DNA of 64,000 nt from Centroberyx gerrardi (lineage: Eukaryota; Chordata; Actinopteri; Beryciformes; Berycidae). Positions 10,821-22,611 of this stretch are shown here, one piece after another. A model generated the notes under the pieces. The model was not told where the DNA came from. It saw only the letters and a program-made list of their open reading frames with translations, and made no database searches. The stretch's first letter is position 1. Each line of letters opens with the position of its first letter. Location of the stretch: assembly GCF_048128805.1 (NCBI RefSeq), contig NC_136010.1, forward strand, positions 22,239,480-22,303,479. The letters are read 5' to 3'. Both the position numbers and the translations under genes were made by a program.

Positions 10821-11048
10821 GTAGGCAAACACTACTAGATACTACCTTAAATACTTATGGACTGTTACAGTTGGAGTACTTTCCCAACATGAAAAAAATC
10901 TTCAAAAAATTATTTGACACTACAGCAGTGGATTTTAACTGATTTTACATGATTTATGTGAGTTACTATTCTATGCATTTGGAAAAAAAAATCAACTTGA
11001 CTAAGCAAATAAAAAAGTTTGCACAATATCTGCTCCTTTTTGTTTCAG

Positions 11049-11072
11049 ATAGACCAGCTATTGAAGCTGAAG
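11049..11072 (+). pseudogene. Microexon 2 of unknown-family gene, copy B
   Basis: A 24-nt exon between TGTTTCAG and GTAAGTAA, read with the leading g as DRPAIEAE. Phase and length equal those of copies A and C. The intron behind it continues to about 12,400, where transposon DNA replaces the rest of the gene. Confidence 0.6.
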
Positions 11073-12413
11073 GTAAGTAAATAAAACACAGCCAGAGGTT
11101 AAGCGACCGTGAACACAACATTTAGAAGTAACAAGAATCTGTCATGAACGTTACATCCAGATAGTTTACAGATCCAGTGCAATGATTTCAGCTCAGTCAG
11201 GAAAAGTTTAATGTTGATTTCTAACACAATGAGTGCACTAAGCTAAGCATGAAGCTGCACTAAGCGATTTTCCATTCACTAGAGGGCAACAGAAACCGCA
11301 ACACATTTGTAAATAAACCACAGCAAACCTGCTGGAGGCCCCAAAGGACAAACTTAGTGAAGGACTGTGCATAAAGGCTATTAGCTAAGCTAAACGTACC
11401 TACGGAGAAGTGTCACCAGTTACCAGTCTTGCTTTGCCAGATTTTTCTCCCTATGTGTGTGGATATTGGTTTATATCATTACGTCTCAAGGAAATCTCCA
11501 CATAGCACACGTTAGTTTCAGGATTGGTTATAAGGTCTGAAATTGCTTAGTGCAGGTTTAATGTACAGCTGTTGTGAAAGCCACCCAAAAACAGAATTCA
11601 CATCATGTTCTTCCTCCAAGTTGAACCTACATTTGTGCAATTATTAAAGTCTCACTCAAAGACAGAAACAAGTGTGAGGACACATAATGGAGTGGAGGAA
11701 ACAGTTGTTGAGATGCTTGGTCTATTTATTACATTACAAATGCAACAAGGGATTTATCTAGTTTCAGATAGGACGTTTTTCCTTAGTACATTTCTGAGGC
11801 ATACAGCTGTAATCAAGTAAATGGGGGCAGGCAACATTTTTCAGCCTTGATCTCTTAAGAAAGCACAGTGATGGACAGGATACAAAGTAAGAATACATGT
11901 GACAAAGTAGTGTCAAGCAGCCTCAAACCTGTGCATTCACAGTTCATGGATAATCACCCATTGGGTTCAGATGTCAGTCCACTGAATCAATGAGGAACCT
12001 CAGTCACCAGTAAAATGGGGATTATGTAAAATACACTTCATGTTAGAAAGAGTCATTCTTTTAACACAGTGAAAGCTGAGGTTTAGGTTTTTAGCTCATG
12101 CTCTTCCTTCCCTCACATAGATTGGAACTGCCCTTGGTTTGGTGCCATCTTGCATCCTCCTGTTTGGGATAGTCTATGACAAATAAGGGTGGAAAACTTC
12201 AAGATGGGAAAACCTGCCCAAAGTGGTGAATCGTAGTGCTTTCTTAAGCACAATGTAGAAACTTTTCACAGACAATGAGTTTTAGGAATCCAAAAAAAAC
12301 CCCAAAACAAACAAAAATAAAAGGAACATACAAGAGAGGAGTCTTTGCCCTTTGACCTGGCCTGCAGTTACTGTATAGCACTGCCCATATAAAACTAGTG
12401 ATTATCTCTTTTA
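11073..12413 (+). other. Intron 2 remnant of copy B, no last exon
   Basis: Positions 11,606-12,380 match the sequence that follows exon copies 3a and 3b (2,150-2,700 and 3,390-3,860), which shows that those exons were fused onto intron-2 DNA. No exon 3 follows here. Confidence 0.6.
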
Positions 12414-12696
12414 CAGTTTTTTACAATTGGTTACAATCATTTCTCAATACTGAGTTCACTTTTTCAAAACTCTTCACACACTACAACAGCACTAGACCAA
12501 ACTGTAAATGATTTTTCATTGCTTTGACACAAAATGCATTCAATGACCCCAATTTTCAAAATTCTTGAATTAATTTCTCACTCAAACTCAACCACCAGCA
12601 AAACTGTATGTATCTATACACCAGTCATAACACAATGACCTAAAAAGCACTAAGGACAGGGTAGCATTACAGTAGATGCACCATTTTATGCCAATC
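12414..12696. mobile_element. End of a DNA element with CAGTTTTTTAC terminus
   Basis: Begins CAGTTTTTTACAATTGG, related to the inverted termini of the element at 30,054-30,949 (CAGTTTTTTACGATTGC). Only one end is present; the other end is lost or diverged. Confidence 0.4.
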
Positions 12697-13146
12697 TTGA
12701 AGTAATACATGATTTTGTGCTCTCTAGTTTTTCTTTTGTATATTTTTTCTTGTTATTTTAATTAGCTTAAGTATTACTTTGTTCTTAGTATAACAAATGT
12801 ATAGATTATATATTATTTTTACAAACTTTCCATTACAAAATAGAATGGCACCTCTTTATAGAATGTACTCCAGTTGATGCTACAGGAACCAGCTGCAGTA
12901 AAGGCTTCAGTGTGCTTTACTGTATGTGACTTGCCTGTGTAGCTGCCTTTGTAATTGTGATTTGATTGCTTCACATTTTAAGTCCTTTTCATGTGGTGTT
13001 TCCATTATTTTGTTCATCCCTCTATGTCAATGTCTGCCTGTTGAAATGAAACAAACAGGAGAAAATATGAGGCCATAAATCTCTCCTCCTTTCCCCTTTG
13101 AATTTTGGTTGTTGTGCTGCAGTGTCATACTTTGTTTCTTGTAAGC

Positions 13147-13150
<4 letters not shown>
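12697..13150. repeat. Second copy of the spacer plus upstream flank of a third unit
   Basis: Positions 12,697-13,000 repeat 9,387-9,689. Positions 13,015-13,150 match 28,960-29,095 inverted, which is the flank just upstream of exon 0 in copy C. So a third unit once began here. It is lost after 13,190. Confidence 0.65.
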
Positions 13151-13185
<35 letters not shown>

Positions 13186-13187
13186 AG
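13147..13187. repeat. (CT)n(AC)n microsatellite
   Basis: Short CT run followed by a CA run. Confidence 0.9.
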
Positions 13188-13812
13188 CTAACTTTAAACA
13201 GAGGCAACATGAATGAAAAAATGGCTTTGGCTGAGCCCTATTATCATAGCAAGCTACAATGAATCATACATCATACAATAGGCAAATACCTTGATGCCCT
13301 ACCTTATGGTGCAGTGGGTTGGTTTAGTCCATTAGAGGGCAATGCCTCAGCCTTAGCTGGGCGAAGTCTGCCAGTTCATCCAAGTCAAGTGTTTTGACTA
13401 GTTGAGGCTTCACAGCCATTAGCATTAGGTGGATCTATCTGTCGATCACTTGTTGTTGTTCTGAGATAGTTTCTGACTTGATTTAAGTTGATTTTTTTCA
13501 AAAGACAACCCATATATGCATGTGCAGAGAAGAGATGTTAAAATGTATGGAGATTTTTTCCTATCTTTATTCAAGAGCGTGGTCTTTCAATTTGAGAGCA
13601 TGATTTATTGATTTCACGTTCAGATTTTGTAATGCTTTCCCTCAAACCCTGCCCTCGCACTCAAATAGCCCCTGCTTGCACTTAGATTTGCACTGCTTCT
13701 GCTCAAACTGTATGCTTGCACTCAGATATAATGTTGCTTGCACACAGATTTCCTGCGCTCCAGCTTCAGCCCTTCTCCTCGCACTCAGGCTGCTTCTGTG
13801 CGCTCGTGAAAC
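13188..13812. other. No gene seen
   Basis: Unique-looking AT-rich sequence that becomes a loose run of GCTTGCACTC-like words after 13,640, leading into the minisatellite. No exon or RNA supported. Confidence 0.5.
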
Positions 13813-13907
13813 GTCTGCTCTCGGATTTCTGCTCTGCTCTCGGATTTCTGCTCTGCTCTCGGATTTCTGCTCTGCTCTCACATTTCTGCTCTGCTCTCGG
13901 ATTTTTT
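13813..13907. repeat. 19-bp minisatellite, five units
   Basis: Five head-to-tail units of CTCTGCTCTCGGATTTCTG, with the first base varying, one unit reading CACATTT and the last ending in a T run. Reading frames across it on both strands are repeat artefacts. Confidence 0.85.
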
Positions 13908-13929
13908 GTGCAACAACCCTGTCAAAATT

Positions 13930-14926
13930 CCCCAACCAATAGAATGCCAGGTGTAGTGTTGACCAATGAAATGATCCCTGCCTCGTTGCGGGCGCGTTCG
14001 CTTTACTTCTTAAAGCGTCCCGTATGGGCGGTTACTGTTTAACCGGGTTCATCCACTCCCGCCCTCCGGGGCTTTATTAAATACGACTTTTGGAATAAAA
14101 GGACAGTTAATGTATATACCAGCGCCCGTACTTTTTCTTTTACTATAATAGCTACATAAAATAGTAGCCGTGTAGCACACCGGCCTCCCGTCGGTGTGCT
14201 AGAGGAGAAAACGTCACCTTCATGACTCAGGAGCGGGAGTCTCGCGGATCGCTGGCCAATATGGACCGCCAAAGTCAAGGACCTCAAGTTTTTTATTTTA
14301 ATGGTGCTATTACTTCCTTCAAATTGAATTGGTTAAGTAATATTTGCAGCACAAGAATACATCCATGATAATATGCTTGGCTTTCAAGTGTTGTACGTTA
14401 TGGGAACATTGTTGCTAGGCAACTAACAACAAAATGGACGCCGCTGTGTTTCTTTTTTTCCTGTATTTTAGTGTTTAGGAATGGGAAAAGTACCAACAGC
14501 AAAAGTAACCAGCTAACACATTAAGACAGTAGAAAACAAAAGTAAATTCAATGAGCTACTACATTTTAAAAACGCAATTGGTGTGTTGTGTATATATCCT
14601 TCTCTTCAAATGATGTTTACCGTTGCTGTGTCAAAGTCTGCTCTATCAGAAAGGTTTCACATATTGTAAATACGGTAAACACGTCCCCACTTGCAGGTAT
14701 CATATTCATATCTGTAACATATCTACAATTAAATCACTTTGCAGTGACCCTTAACCATGACAGTTGCAACAGAAGCCGCTGGTACACGCACCCTGTCTCT
14801 ACCTGCGACCCTGGCCATCGTTTTCCTCTCAACCGTACATGTCTGTATTTGCTGGAATGCAGCTCTCCAACCAGAATCTAAAGTCCCTTCCAACACAATA
14901 TCAAACTCTGATACTGTGACTAGCTG
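13930..14926. other. Unassigned sequence with a small hairpin at 14,173-14,201
   Basis: The first 360 bp are GC-richer and contain TAGCACACCG paired with CGGTGTGCTA around a 9-nt loop. This could be the long terminal repeat or leader of the neighbouring minus-strand retroelement, but I find no second copy to prove it. The rest (14,290-14,926) shows no recognisable feature. Confidence 0.35.
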
Positions 14927-16129
14927 TCAGCACCTGCGTATGACATTCATACCAATGATGCAGTGTTCTGCTACGGCTGAACTATCAGAGTCTTTTAGAA
15001 CCAAAAATCCACAGTTTGGGATTCTCAAGCCCATGGTCTCAACGTCCAGTTCCACATAACCTTGATAGGGGATTTCAAGGCCATTTGCCGCTGTAATCTT
15101 GAGCCAACTAGAAGTAGCAAGCATGGCTTCATCATCACCAAACAAATGCTTTCGGAAAAACTCATCTGTGATGGTACTAACTTGACTACCAGTATCCAGC
15201 AAACAGCGAGCTGGTGCACTGTTTAGCTTAAGGTTGAATACTGGACATTGGCCTATGGCACGCTCAATCACTTGCTCTCGCGTAAGTTCAGGGTTAGAGG
15301 AGTCTCACATCTGCCCCTGCATTGCCCGTTCAATACTGAGCTTAGTGTTTGTGATAAGGCATGTGAAAAGTCACGTATGTCCTCTCCTTCTTTTTGTCTA
15401 CAGCTATAGAAGTTCTGTAGCAGCTGAGAGGCACTGTGTTTATCTCCAAAAGCTTCCCTGAGATAGCAAAACAAGTCACTTATCTGGTCAGTTTCCTCAT
15501 CTTTGCGTAAACGCACCTACTCTAAAGCTGAACCTCTCAAGAGTGACATCACAAAATCAAACTGTTCAGCTGGGGACTGGTTTCTGGCAGACAGAACTCG
15601 TTCTACCTCTTCAGTGAATTCATCTACCGACCTTCCATCTTTATCAATATCCCCACTAAACGGTGCAATATGTCGCTCTCTAGGTACATACACATATGAC
15701 CTTGTAGGCACAGTGTTCAATGAGGATATGGCGGTCATGACTTCTTGTTGTTTTTTTAGATAACTCGCTGATCTGCTGTTGTACATCAACTTGTTCTACT
15801 TCATCTTCAGACCCACTGTCCTGGTTACCTCCCATCTCTTGTCCATACTCAACTGCACTGTCTTCACCTTGGGTTGACATTTTCCACCCCTATTTTCCGC
15901 AATGCAGTGTTTCAAGTTCAGTCTCAGGCAAAGGATAAGTTTGTTGCAGGAGTTCAACCGACGTTCCGGGGTGATGTCTGCTCCAGCCTGGAGTCCCTCT
16001 CCGTCTGGTAAGCTTGGTCGACGTCCTCTCCAGCCGCAAGCCCGGTCCCTCCTCGTCTGGTCTGTCTCCGCAGGTCCAACACACCAGCACCCTCTGGAAA
16101 TCTCCTTGGACCTTTGCACCGTCAGACAC
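14927..16129 (-). pseudogene. Gypsy-type gag-protease remnant
   Basis: On the minus strand, a Gag-like segment (15,789 down to 15,268, with Pro-Phe-Ser-Gly-Asp and FTEEVERVLSAR words) is cut by one in-frame stop at 15,517-15,519. Then, in another frame, comes a retropepsin-like domain (15,271 down to 14,927) with the active-site motif LLDTGSQVSTI. Upstream pieces to 16,129 lie in further frames. No reverse transcriptase, RNase H or integrase follows. Ty3/gypsy is the likeliest source given the protease motif and Gag style, but the family cannot be fixed. It is a broken, truncated copy. No domesticated gene is suggested, because stop and frame changes separate the domains. Confidence 0.65.
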
Positions 16130-17009
16130 GGCTATCTCTGTCCCCCGGGGTCTGCCACTAGGCCACTCTTCACCACTGCCGTATATTTACTGTATTGTGC
16201 ACACTGTTGCCCTCCAAATTTAGAGTTGGCAGAAAAGAAAAATAAACCCCACTCCTGGTACCAAGATTTGAAGCCGGGATAAATTGAACACACAACTTCA
16301 AATGCTATTTTGTGGGGACTTTATTTCGTTTCTGTTAGCAAAAAATAATAAACAAAAAAAAAGAAACTCAGTACTCATTCCAGTACAGATAAAACATCAC
16401 AGAAATGGTGACAACTTGGCACACGTGGCACAAATACGGCAGTGGCACCTCTATAAACGGAAGAACACAGAAACATATTCACCACACTGCCCTGTAAATT
16501 CTCTAAAATATCTGTGCTAATATATCAAATTTAACAGCCATTTGAGTTAACAGAGAAAGCAACATTCATTCTGCTTTACACATTTGACAAACAAAAATAC
16601 AAAACAGCAAAAAACAGAAATAATCATCAAACTGTTTCATACCGAATTCACAGCTAGCAAACTGCTCGCACGTGTGAGGTTTTCAGTCCACAACCATCTG
16701 CAATCCTACCAAAACAATCGCGCAAAACGTGGTCTTTTATAAGTGCATCAAACGACCTTAAACCACTATTTTACAGAATTGTGCAAAATAACCTCAAAAC
16801 CACATAAGATGCTTGATAATGTTCTCACCGTTGGAACCAGTGGCCATCCCCAGCGAAAAGTAGCGCATTATACTTCCTGTATTTTCCCAGCGTTCCCTGA
16901 CCACTCAGCAGCAGCGCTCCAGGAAATGGTGAAGCCACGCCCCCTGCTGTCCAAAGTAAGCATCCCCAGCCGGATCGCAGCAACGGAGAACTTCATTCAC
17001 ATGGATTGC
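16130..17009. other. No gene seen; possible leader/LTR-side sequence
   Basis: Probably the 5' flank of the minus-strand retroelement. I searched for a matching LTR on the other side (13.9-14.9 kb) and found none. No exon supported. Confidence 0.4.
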
Positions 17010-17466
17010 TGCAAAACTTCTCTCTGTTACAAAAAAGCTAAACACAGGAGAGAAGTGAGCAAATGTGAAAGTGAAGAGCAAAAAGTGAAAGTAGGTTTCC
17101 ATGTTTTGTACAGAGATGTTTATCCAAGGTGGTTTCCACTGGACTAAAGACGTTTCATTCTGACCTCCTGATCTCGCCTCCTTTAAACAAAAGGCAAAAG
17201 TAAAAACTTTGGGTACGTTTTAGGCCTTACAGTCTTTTACTTAGATGAAGAAAATGAATTCTTCTGAAACCTGGCTTCATACTGACCAGCTGAAAGTGAA
17301 AAACTTTTTGATTCAACTGAATGTGTCCTCAAACTCTGAAGTGTTACTGTATGTTTTTTGATGAATTATTTAGATTCAACTTTGTGAATCTTGTTTCATA
17401 CAGATAAAACAAGACAAAGGGGATGATAAGATAAACTCCCTGTTAAAACTAAATACACCCACACAC

Positions 17467-17521
<55 letters not shown>

Positions 17522-17612
17522 GTGTCTGTTATCTCTGGGACATCCCATTAAGAGAAGAAAGCAAAAGTATAAAAAAGAAAAGAAAAAGATTTAGGGCCAC
17601 TTGATGCCCTTT
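17010..17612. repeat. Duplicated block, inverted to 7,200-7,600, with an (AC)n tract
   Basis: Positions 17,010-17,345 match 7,200-7,600 inverted (TTTTAGGCCTTACAGTCTTT, for example). An AC repeat fills 17,459-17,516. Positions 17,519-17,610 match 32,240-32,345 directly. This block and 22,612-22,860 were one stretch before the LINE inserted. Confidence 0.75.
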
Positions 17613-17631
17613 TTCTTATACAGTTCCACTG

Positions 17632-18690
17632 ATGGCCCCATCAGCGGAGGTTGCTGAGCTGAAAAGTGAACTGCGATCCATTGAGCGGCTCATCGAGGAT
17701 GTCCTCCAGCGGCAGACGGAGCTGTGTTCCCGGCTAACGTGTCTCGAGCCTGCAGGTAGCCAACGGCCCTTGGCCTCGGATGCAGCGGCTGCTCCTGCTG
17801 ACGTCCCTGGCCTGACTTCATCTTGTCCCCCCTCCTGGGTGTCTGTAGTTAAAGGGTAACTTCGGTATTTTTCAACCTGGACCCTATTTTCCCATCTTTT
17901 TTTGTGTCTAAGTGACTAAAGGGGACAACAATTTTTGAAACTGGTCCAGTATTGAGCGAGATCGCGTCAGCTGGCAGCCGCGAAATGGGCTGCAATGTAA
18001 TCCAACGGGGCAAATCGCACCATCAATGTACGTCCACTAAAAGTGCTTGTTTTTGCCACTGACAGGCTCAGATTGTTATTATAAGTGTCTGACAACATTA
18101 TGGAAAGGACCCTACAGAGAAATTAAACATTTTTCTTTACCTTTCGCTTGATCCGGTACAGGCAGGATCAAGCGAAAGGTAAAGAAAATCGTTTCATTTC
18201 TCTGTAGGGTCCTTTCTTGAGACTCTATCATCAGATTCGTAAAGCTTCCTGGTGCAATTACATACTGTCTCTCAGGTGGCAAGACACCTGATTTTATAGA
18301 ACTAATTCCAGCTCTCCTCGACATCCATCCCTCTGTCCACACTGTGATAGTGCACGCTGCCACTAATGACGTCATGTCCAGGCAATCCATTAAGCTGCAT
18401 TATGAACTTGAGTCTCGAGCCTCTACAGTTGAAAGCCTGGGGAGGAGGTGTGTCCTGTCTGGTCCCACTCCCACTATGACCAAGAGCTCTGAACGTTTTA
18501 GCCGTCTTTTTAGTCTGCACCTGTGGATGCAAAATTTTACTACTGCCACTGGACTTGGTTTTATCAGTCATTTTGATTCCTTCTGGACCAAGTGGGACCT
18601 GTTTAAATATGATGGGCTACATCCTAAGAGGAAAGGAACAGGAAAATTGATTTGTAATTTTATTAACTTTATTGCTTTTAGCCTTAATTG
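17632..18690 (+). pseudogene. L2-type ORF1 (coiled region plus SGNH esterase-like domain)
   Basis: The first 76 codons (17,632-17,859) look like a short amphipathic helix region (SELRSIERLIEDVLQRQTEL). After the inserted element, 18,344-18,690 encode a block with VHAATNDVMSRQS, FSRLFSLHLWMQ and YDGLHPKRKGT. This resembles the Asn-containing and Asp-x-x-His blocks of SGNH hydrolases known from ORF1 of fish L2/CR1-group LINEs. Such esterase ORF1 proteins are thought to act in the retrotransposon ribonucleoprotein. The reading frame is interrupted, so no full product is expected. Confidence 0.65.
17849..18216. repeat. Inserted repeat ending in a long hairpin
   Basis: TTAAAGGGTAACTTCGG starts a piece unrelated to ORF1. 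It ends in two 50-nt arms (18,103-18,154 and 18,165-18,216) that pair with few mismatches around a 10-nt loop. The TTAA at its left edge would fit a piggyBac-like target site, but no matching right terminus is seen, so the class is open. Confidence 0.6.
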
Positions 18691-18830
18691 ATGGTTTCCC
18701 CAGCTAGACCCTGCCCAGCATCCTGGCTCTGTTTTTCATAGCCCTGTCCCAGACAATGCGGGTCCTGCTGGTGCTGGTTTTGTTTCCCTCACTAATTCAT
18801 TAATTCCTGTTAGGATCACTGAAAGGCAGT

Positions 18831-21800
18831 GTGCAAGACCAAAATCTACTCACAGTCCACAGAAACAATCTTATCACTGTTAAAACCACTTCTACAATCC
18901 CTGCTGTTGAATCAGCTCATTTCTGTTTACTCAATGTAAGATCCCTTGCCAATAAGTCTTTTATCTGCCAGGATTTTATCATGACCAACAATATTGACTT
19001 TTTTATCATCACAGAGTCCTGGATTAATCCTGATGAATGTGCCCCTCTCATTGCGTTGTCCCCCCCAGAATATTTATTTTTCCACCAGCCAAGAATGACA
19101 GGCCGAGGGGATGGCCTTGCAGTAATACACAGAAATGATTTTAGCTGTTCTCCAGTCTCGCTTGGCTGTTTCTCTACCTTTGAGAGTCTTCATTTTATTT
19201 TAAAGAATATTGCCCATTTTGTGTGTTTTAATCTACAGACCTCCTAAACTTAGTTCTGGTTTTATGATTTTCTGATTTTCAGACCTTTTATCAGTCATTA
19301 TGTTACAATATGACAGAATTCGTATTCTTGGTGATTTTAATATCCATGTTTGTTGCCCTTCTTCCTCTTCGTTTGCTTCTGATTTTATCAAACTTTTAGA
19401 TTCTTTTAATTTGACCCAATATGTGAAGCAGCCCAGCCATGACAAAGGGCACACACCACCATGGTTTCTATGTGGATGATGTGAACTTGGTTGATTTTGC
19501 CGTCTCTGATCACAACGCAGTGGTCTTCCAGGTTCCACTCCTCTCTCCTGACCCCAAACCCACCACACTGATTCGCTCCCGCCCTCTAAATTCACTCTCT
19601 GTTCCTCACTTCTGTGAAGCTTTTACTGCCTCAAACACATTTTTTAATACCAGTGAACAACGTGGCCTCACCGTAGAGGAGCTTGTCAGTGTGCCATGGT
19701 TGAATGAAGAATTAAGGATTTTAAAGAGACAATGCAGGAAGGCAGAGCGGAGATGGAAAAAGGATAAAAACAGTGTCTCCCTTGCTTCTCTAAAAGATCT
19801 AATGTTCACTTATCAATGTACAATCGAAGAAGCAAGGAACACCTATTTTTCTGAACTGATTGCTAAACAGGGTCATAATCCCAGAATCCTTTTTAAAACC
19901 GTATTGGTCCCCCGCCTAGCCAGCCAGTTGAATCTTCCCCAGAGAGATGTGAAGAATTTCTTAATTACTTTTGTAACAAAATAGTGGAGATTCGGCAGCA
20001 CTTTAACACTGAATTCAGAGAGCTTGATGTTGACTCCTGCCCACCTTCAACATAATCTCTCTGTCTACCCTGGAACGCACTGTTGCACTTTAAAAATCTT
20101 CCACCTGCCCTTCAGACTGCATTCCCACTTGGTTTTTAAAAGCTGTATTTCAGACGGTTGGTCCAGATATTTTAGCCATTATTAACTGCTCTCTGTCTAC
20201 TGGTATTTTCCCCTCCTATTTTAAACATGCCACTGTTTACCCCCTTTTAAAGAAGCCCTCTCTAGATCCCTCTGTTTTAAGTAATTTTAGACCCATCTCC
20301 AAGCTGCCATTTTTATCGAAGATTTTAGAAAAAATTGTCTCCACTCAACTGATTTCTTTTATGAACAACAATCAAATTTTTGAAAAATTTAAATCTGGTT
20401 TCCGCTCCCTACACAGCACTGAGACTGCTCTGGTCAAGGTCACCAATGACTTACTGCTTGCAGCCGACACAGGCCTGTATTCCATTTTAATTCTCCTTGA
20501 CCTCAGCTCAGCCTTTGACACAGTGGACCATAATGTCTTAATCAGCCGTCTGAAGAACTATGTTGGCATCAGTGATGTGGCTCTGGATTGGTTCATCTCC
20601 TATCTGTCGAACAGGTCCTTCTCTGTAATGCTTGGAGATGCCTCCTCCTCTTGTGCCCCTCTCTTTTGTGGGGTCCCCCAGGGTTCTATTTTGGGTCCCC
20701 TCTTATTCACTATATACATGCTACCCCTGGGGCAAATCATGCGTAGACATGACATCAATTTCCATTGCTACGCGGATGACACCCAATTGTATGTCCCGTT
20801 AAAGCCTGGTACCACCGATGTTTCTTGTATTATGTCCTGCCTTGCTGAAATTAAAAATTGGATGTCCAAAAATTTCCTGCAGTTGAATGACTCCAAATCA
20901 GAATTGATTATAATTACCCCCTCTGGCCCCAGCACTAACAGCGTTTACAATCTCTCCGCTAGTCTGGGTGCCTTATCTAATAATGTTCGAAAAGAGGCCC
21001 TGTAACGACGGGTCGCCGTTACTGGTTCCCTAGTGAATAGTAAATGCTATTGCTAGATTAAATAGGTTAATTGATGCACAGATTTGGAGACACAGGTTAA
21101 ATAAACACATGTGGTATGGTAATAAATGTACTTATTTATTGATTGTTTGTATATTGCAGCTCGCATGAGTCGCGTGTTTCACAGCAGGGACGCTGGGCTG
21201 TTCCGCCTCGTCGTTCGCCTGTGAACATAAAATAAGGCGCATTGATTTGCAATTCAATTGTGGCGAGATATTTAAGGAGTATAATGTGACTCATGCGATG
21301 CTAAATAACAGTACAATGAAATGTATGGTCATGCACAAACTTACCTCTGCCTGTTCTCCTTCTCCCAGGGTGTTTGGGCAAAAGAATGCCCCGGGGACCC
21401 ACGCACCTATTATTAGTTCCGGGAGGGTTACAGCAAGCGGGGAAAGGGTAGAGGGGAGTTTGCTGTACTGTTTGAATGTATTTATTGCTGTAGGTTATTT
21501 ATTGGTATTTTTCGTATCTATTTTTGGGGATGTAAATATTTATTATAAATGTAAATATGTGTGGTAAGAGTTTATGTAAATATTTATTGTCATTCATGTG
21601 TGTAGATATTTATGTGGGTTTAGATATCCCTGAGAATGGTATGTGCCAGCTCATTAGTAGAGCCAACACCCTTTATAAGGGAGGTAGTCTGTATGTGTCG
21701 GGTGGGCTGGAAGGTGTATGCTGGCAGGTGTTGGGCAAGTGTGTCATTCACGGTGCAAGAAAAATAAATGTTTCTTGTTGGAATGCCAAACCTGGTTTGA

Positions 21801-22439
21801 TGCTCTCTTCATTTGCCTTCTTGACCGCTCGGGCAAATCTCACAGGCCCGAAACCTACCTGTGTTATTTTTGACTCAGAGTTGTCTTTTGATGCTCAGGT
21901 GACCAAAGTGGTGCAGTCCTGCTTTGCCCAACTGAGACAGCTAACCAAGATCAGGTCTTTCCTTTCCTCTGCAGACTTAGAAAAGGTCATCCATGCTTTT
22001 ATCTCCTCCAGACTTGACTATTGCAATGCACTTTATTCTGGTATCAGCAGGCGAAACATCCAAAGACTGCAGTTGATACAAAACGCTGCTGCCAGGCAGT
22101 ACTAAGAGAAGCGACCACATTACACCAATCCTTGCTGCCCTTCACTGGTTACCTGTAAGTTTTAGAATTGATTTTAAGATTTTACTGCTTGTTTTTAAAG
22201 CCTTGAATGGTCAGGCTCCTGCCTATATCTGTGATCTGCTAACTCCATATGAGCCTGATCGCTGCTTGAGATCCTCCAGCAGGGCCCTACTAATGGTTCC
22301 AAAATCTCGACGGGCCTTTGCTGTTCGGGCCCCTCAGCTGTGGAACTCCCTGCCTGGGGATCTCAGGCAGGCAAACTCAGTATCCTCTTTTAAATCTCTT
22401 TTAAGACTCACTTTTATCTTATGGCTTTTTCTTAACTGA
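18831..22439 (+). pseudogene. L2-type ORF2: endonuclease and reverse transcriptase
   Basis: Endonuclease words are present (LLNVRSLANKS at about 18,925, ITESWINPD at about 19,010, and DFAVSDHNAVVFQVPL at about 19,495). The reverse transcriptase follows from about 20,230: FRPISKLPFLSKILEKIVS-like, then LLDLSSAFDTVDHN, GVPQGSILGPLLF, and the catalytic YADD at 20,769-20,780. After the solo LTR, thumb and C-terminal words appear (SRLDYCNALYSGI, RLQLIQNAAAR, APQLWNSLPGDLR). At least two frame changes lie between 19,237 and 20,361, and one stop after AARQY at 22,103. It is inactive. The clade (L2/Maui-like) is inferred from motif style. Confidence 0.85.
21001..21844 (+). mobile_element. Solo LTR (844 bp) nested in the LINE
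   Basis: Starts TGTAACGACGGG and ends AATCTCACA, so it has TG...CA termini. The flanks GGCCC (20,996-21,000) and GGCCC (21,845-21,849) form a 5-bp target duplication. AATAAA is at 21,763-21,768, as expected in an LTR, and the plus strand is the likely sense. There is no internal region, so it is a recombined solo LTR. The parent (endogenous retrovirus or gypsy-type) is not determined. Confidence 0.85.
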
Positions 22440-22611
22440 TGGTATTTGTTGTAACTTTTTAAATTATTTTATCCTGTTTATATCTTCATTTTTGGATCTT
22501 ATCTACTTTTATTATCTGTTTTTATTGTAAAGCACTTTGTAACTTTGGTTTTGAAATATGCTATATAAATAAAGTTATTATTATTATTATAAATATAAAA
22601 TATTCTTATAC

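Larger units (their letters stand above)
17622..22602 (+). mobile_element. L2-type LINE with 9-bp target duplication
   Basis: The element is flanked by TTCTTATAC at 17,613-17,621 and 22,603-22,611. Gene order is ORF1 with an SGNH-esterase-like part, then endonuclease and reverse transcriptase, then a 3' end with GTAAAGCACTTTGTAAC, ATATAAATAAAG and an (ATT)n tail, as in vertebrate L2/CR1-group elements. ORF1 starts 10 bp inside the duplication, so the 5' UTR is largely missing. Stops and frameshifts in both ORFs, plus two later insertions (about 17,849-18,216 and 21,001-21,844), make it inactive. Confidence 0.85.

Noticed and set aside
13642..14042. Open frames on both strands around the 19-bp minisatellite
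   Set aside because: Length comes from the repeat unit lacking stops; both strands are open, which argues against coding.
13930..16960. A pair of LTRs around the gag-protease remnant
   Set aside because: I compared 13.9-14.9 kb with 16.1-16.96 kb and saw no repeated block, so LTRs are not claimed.
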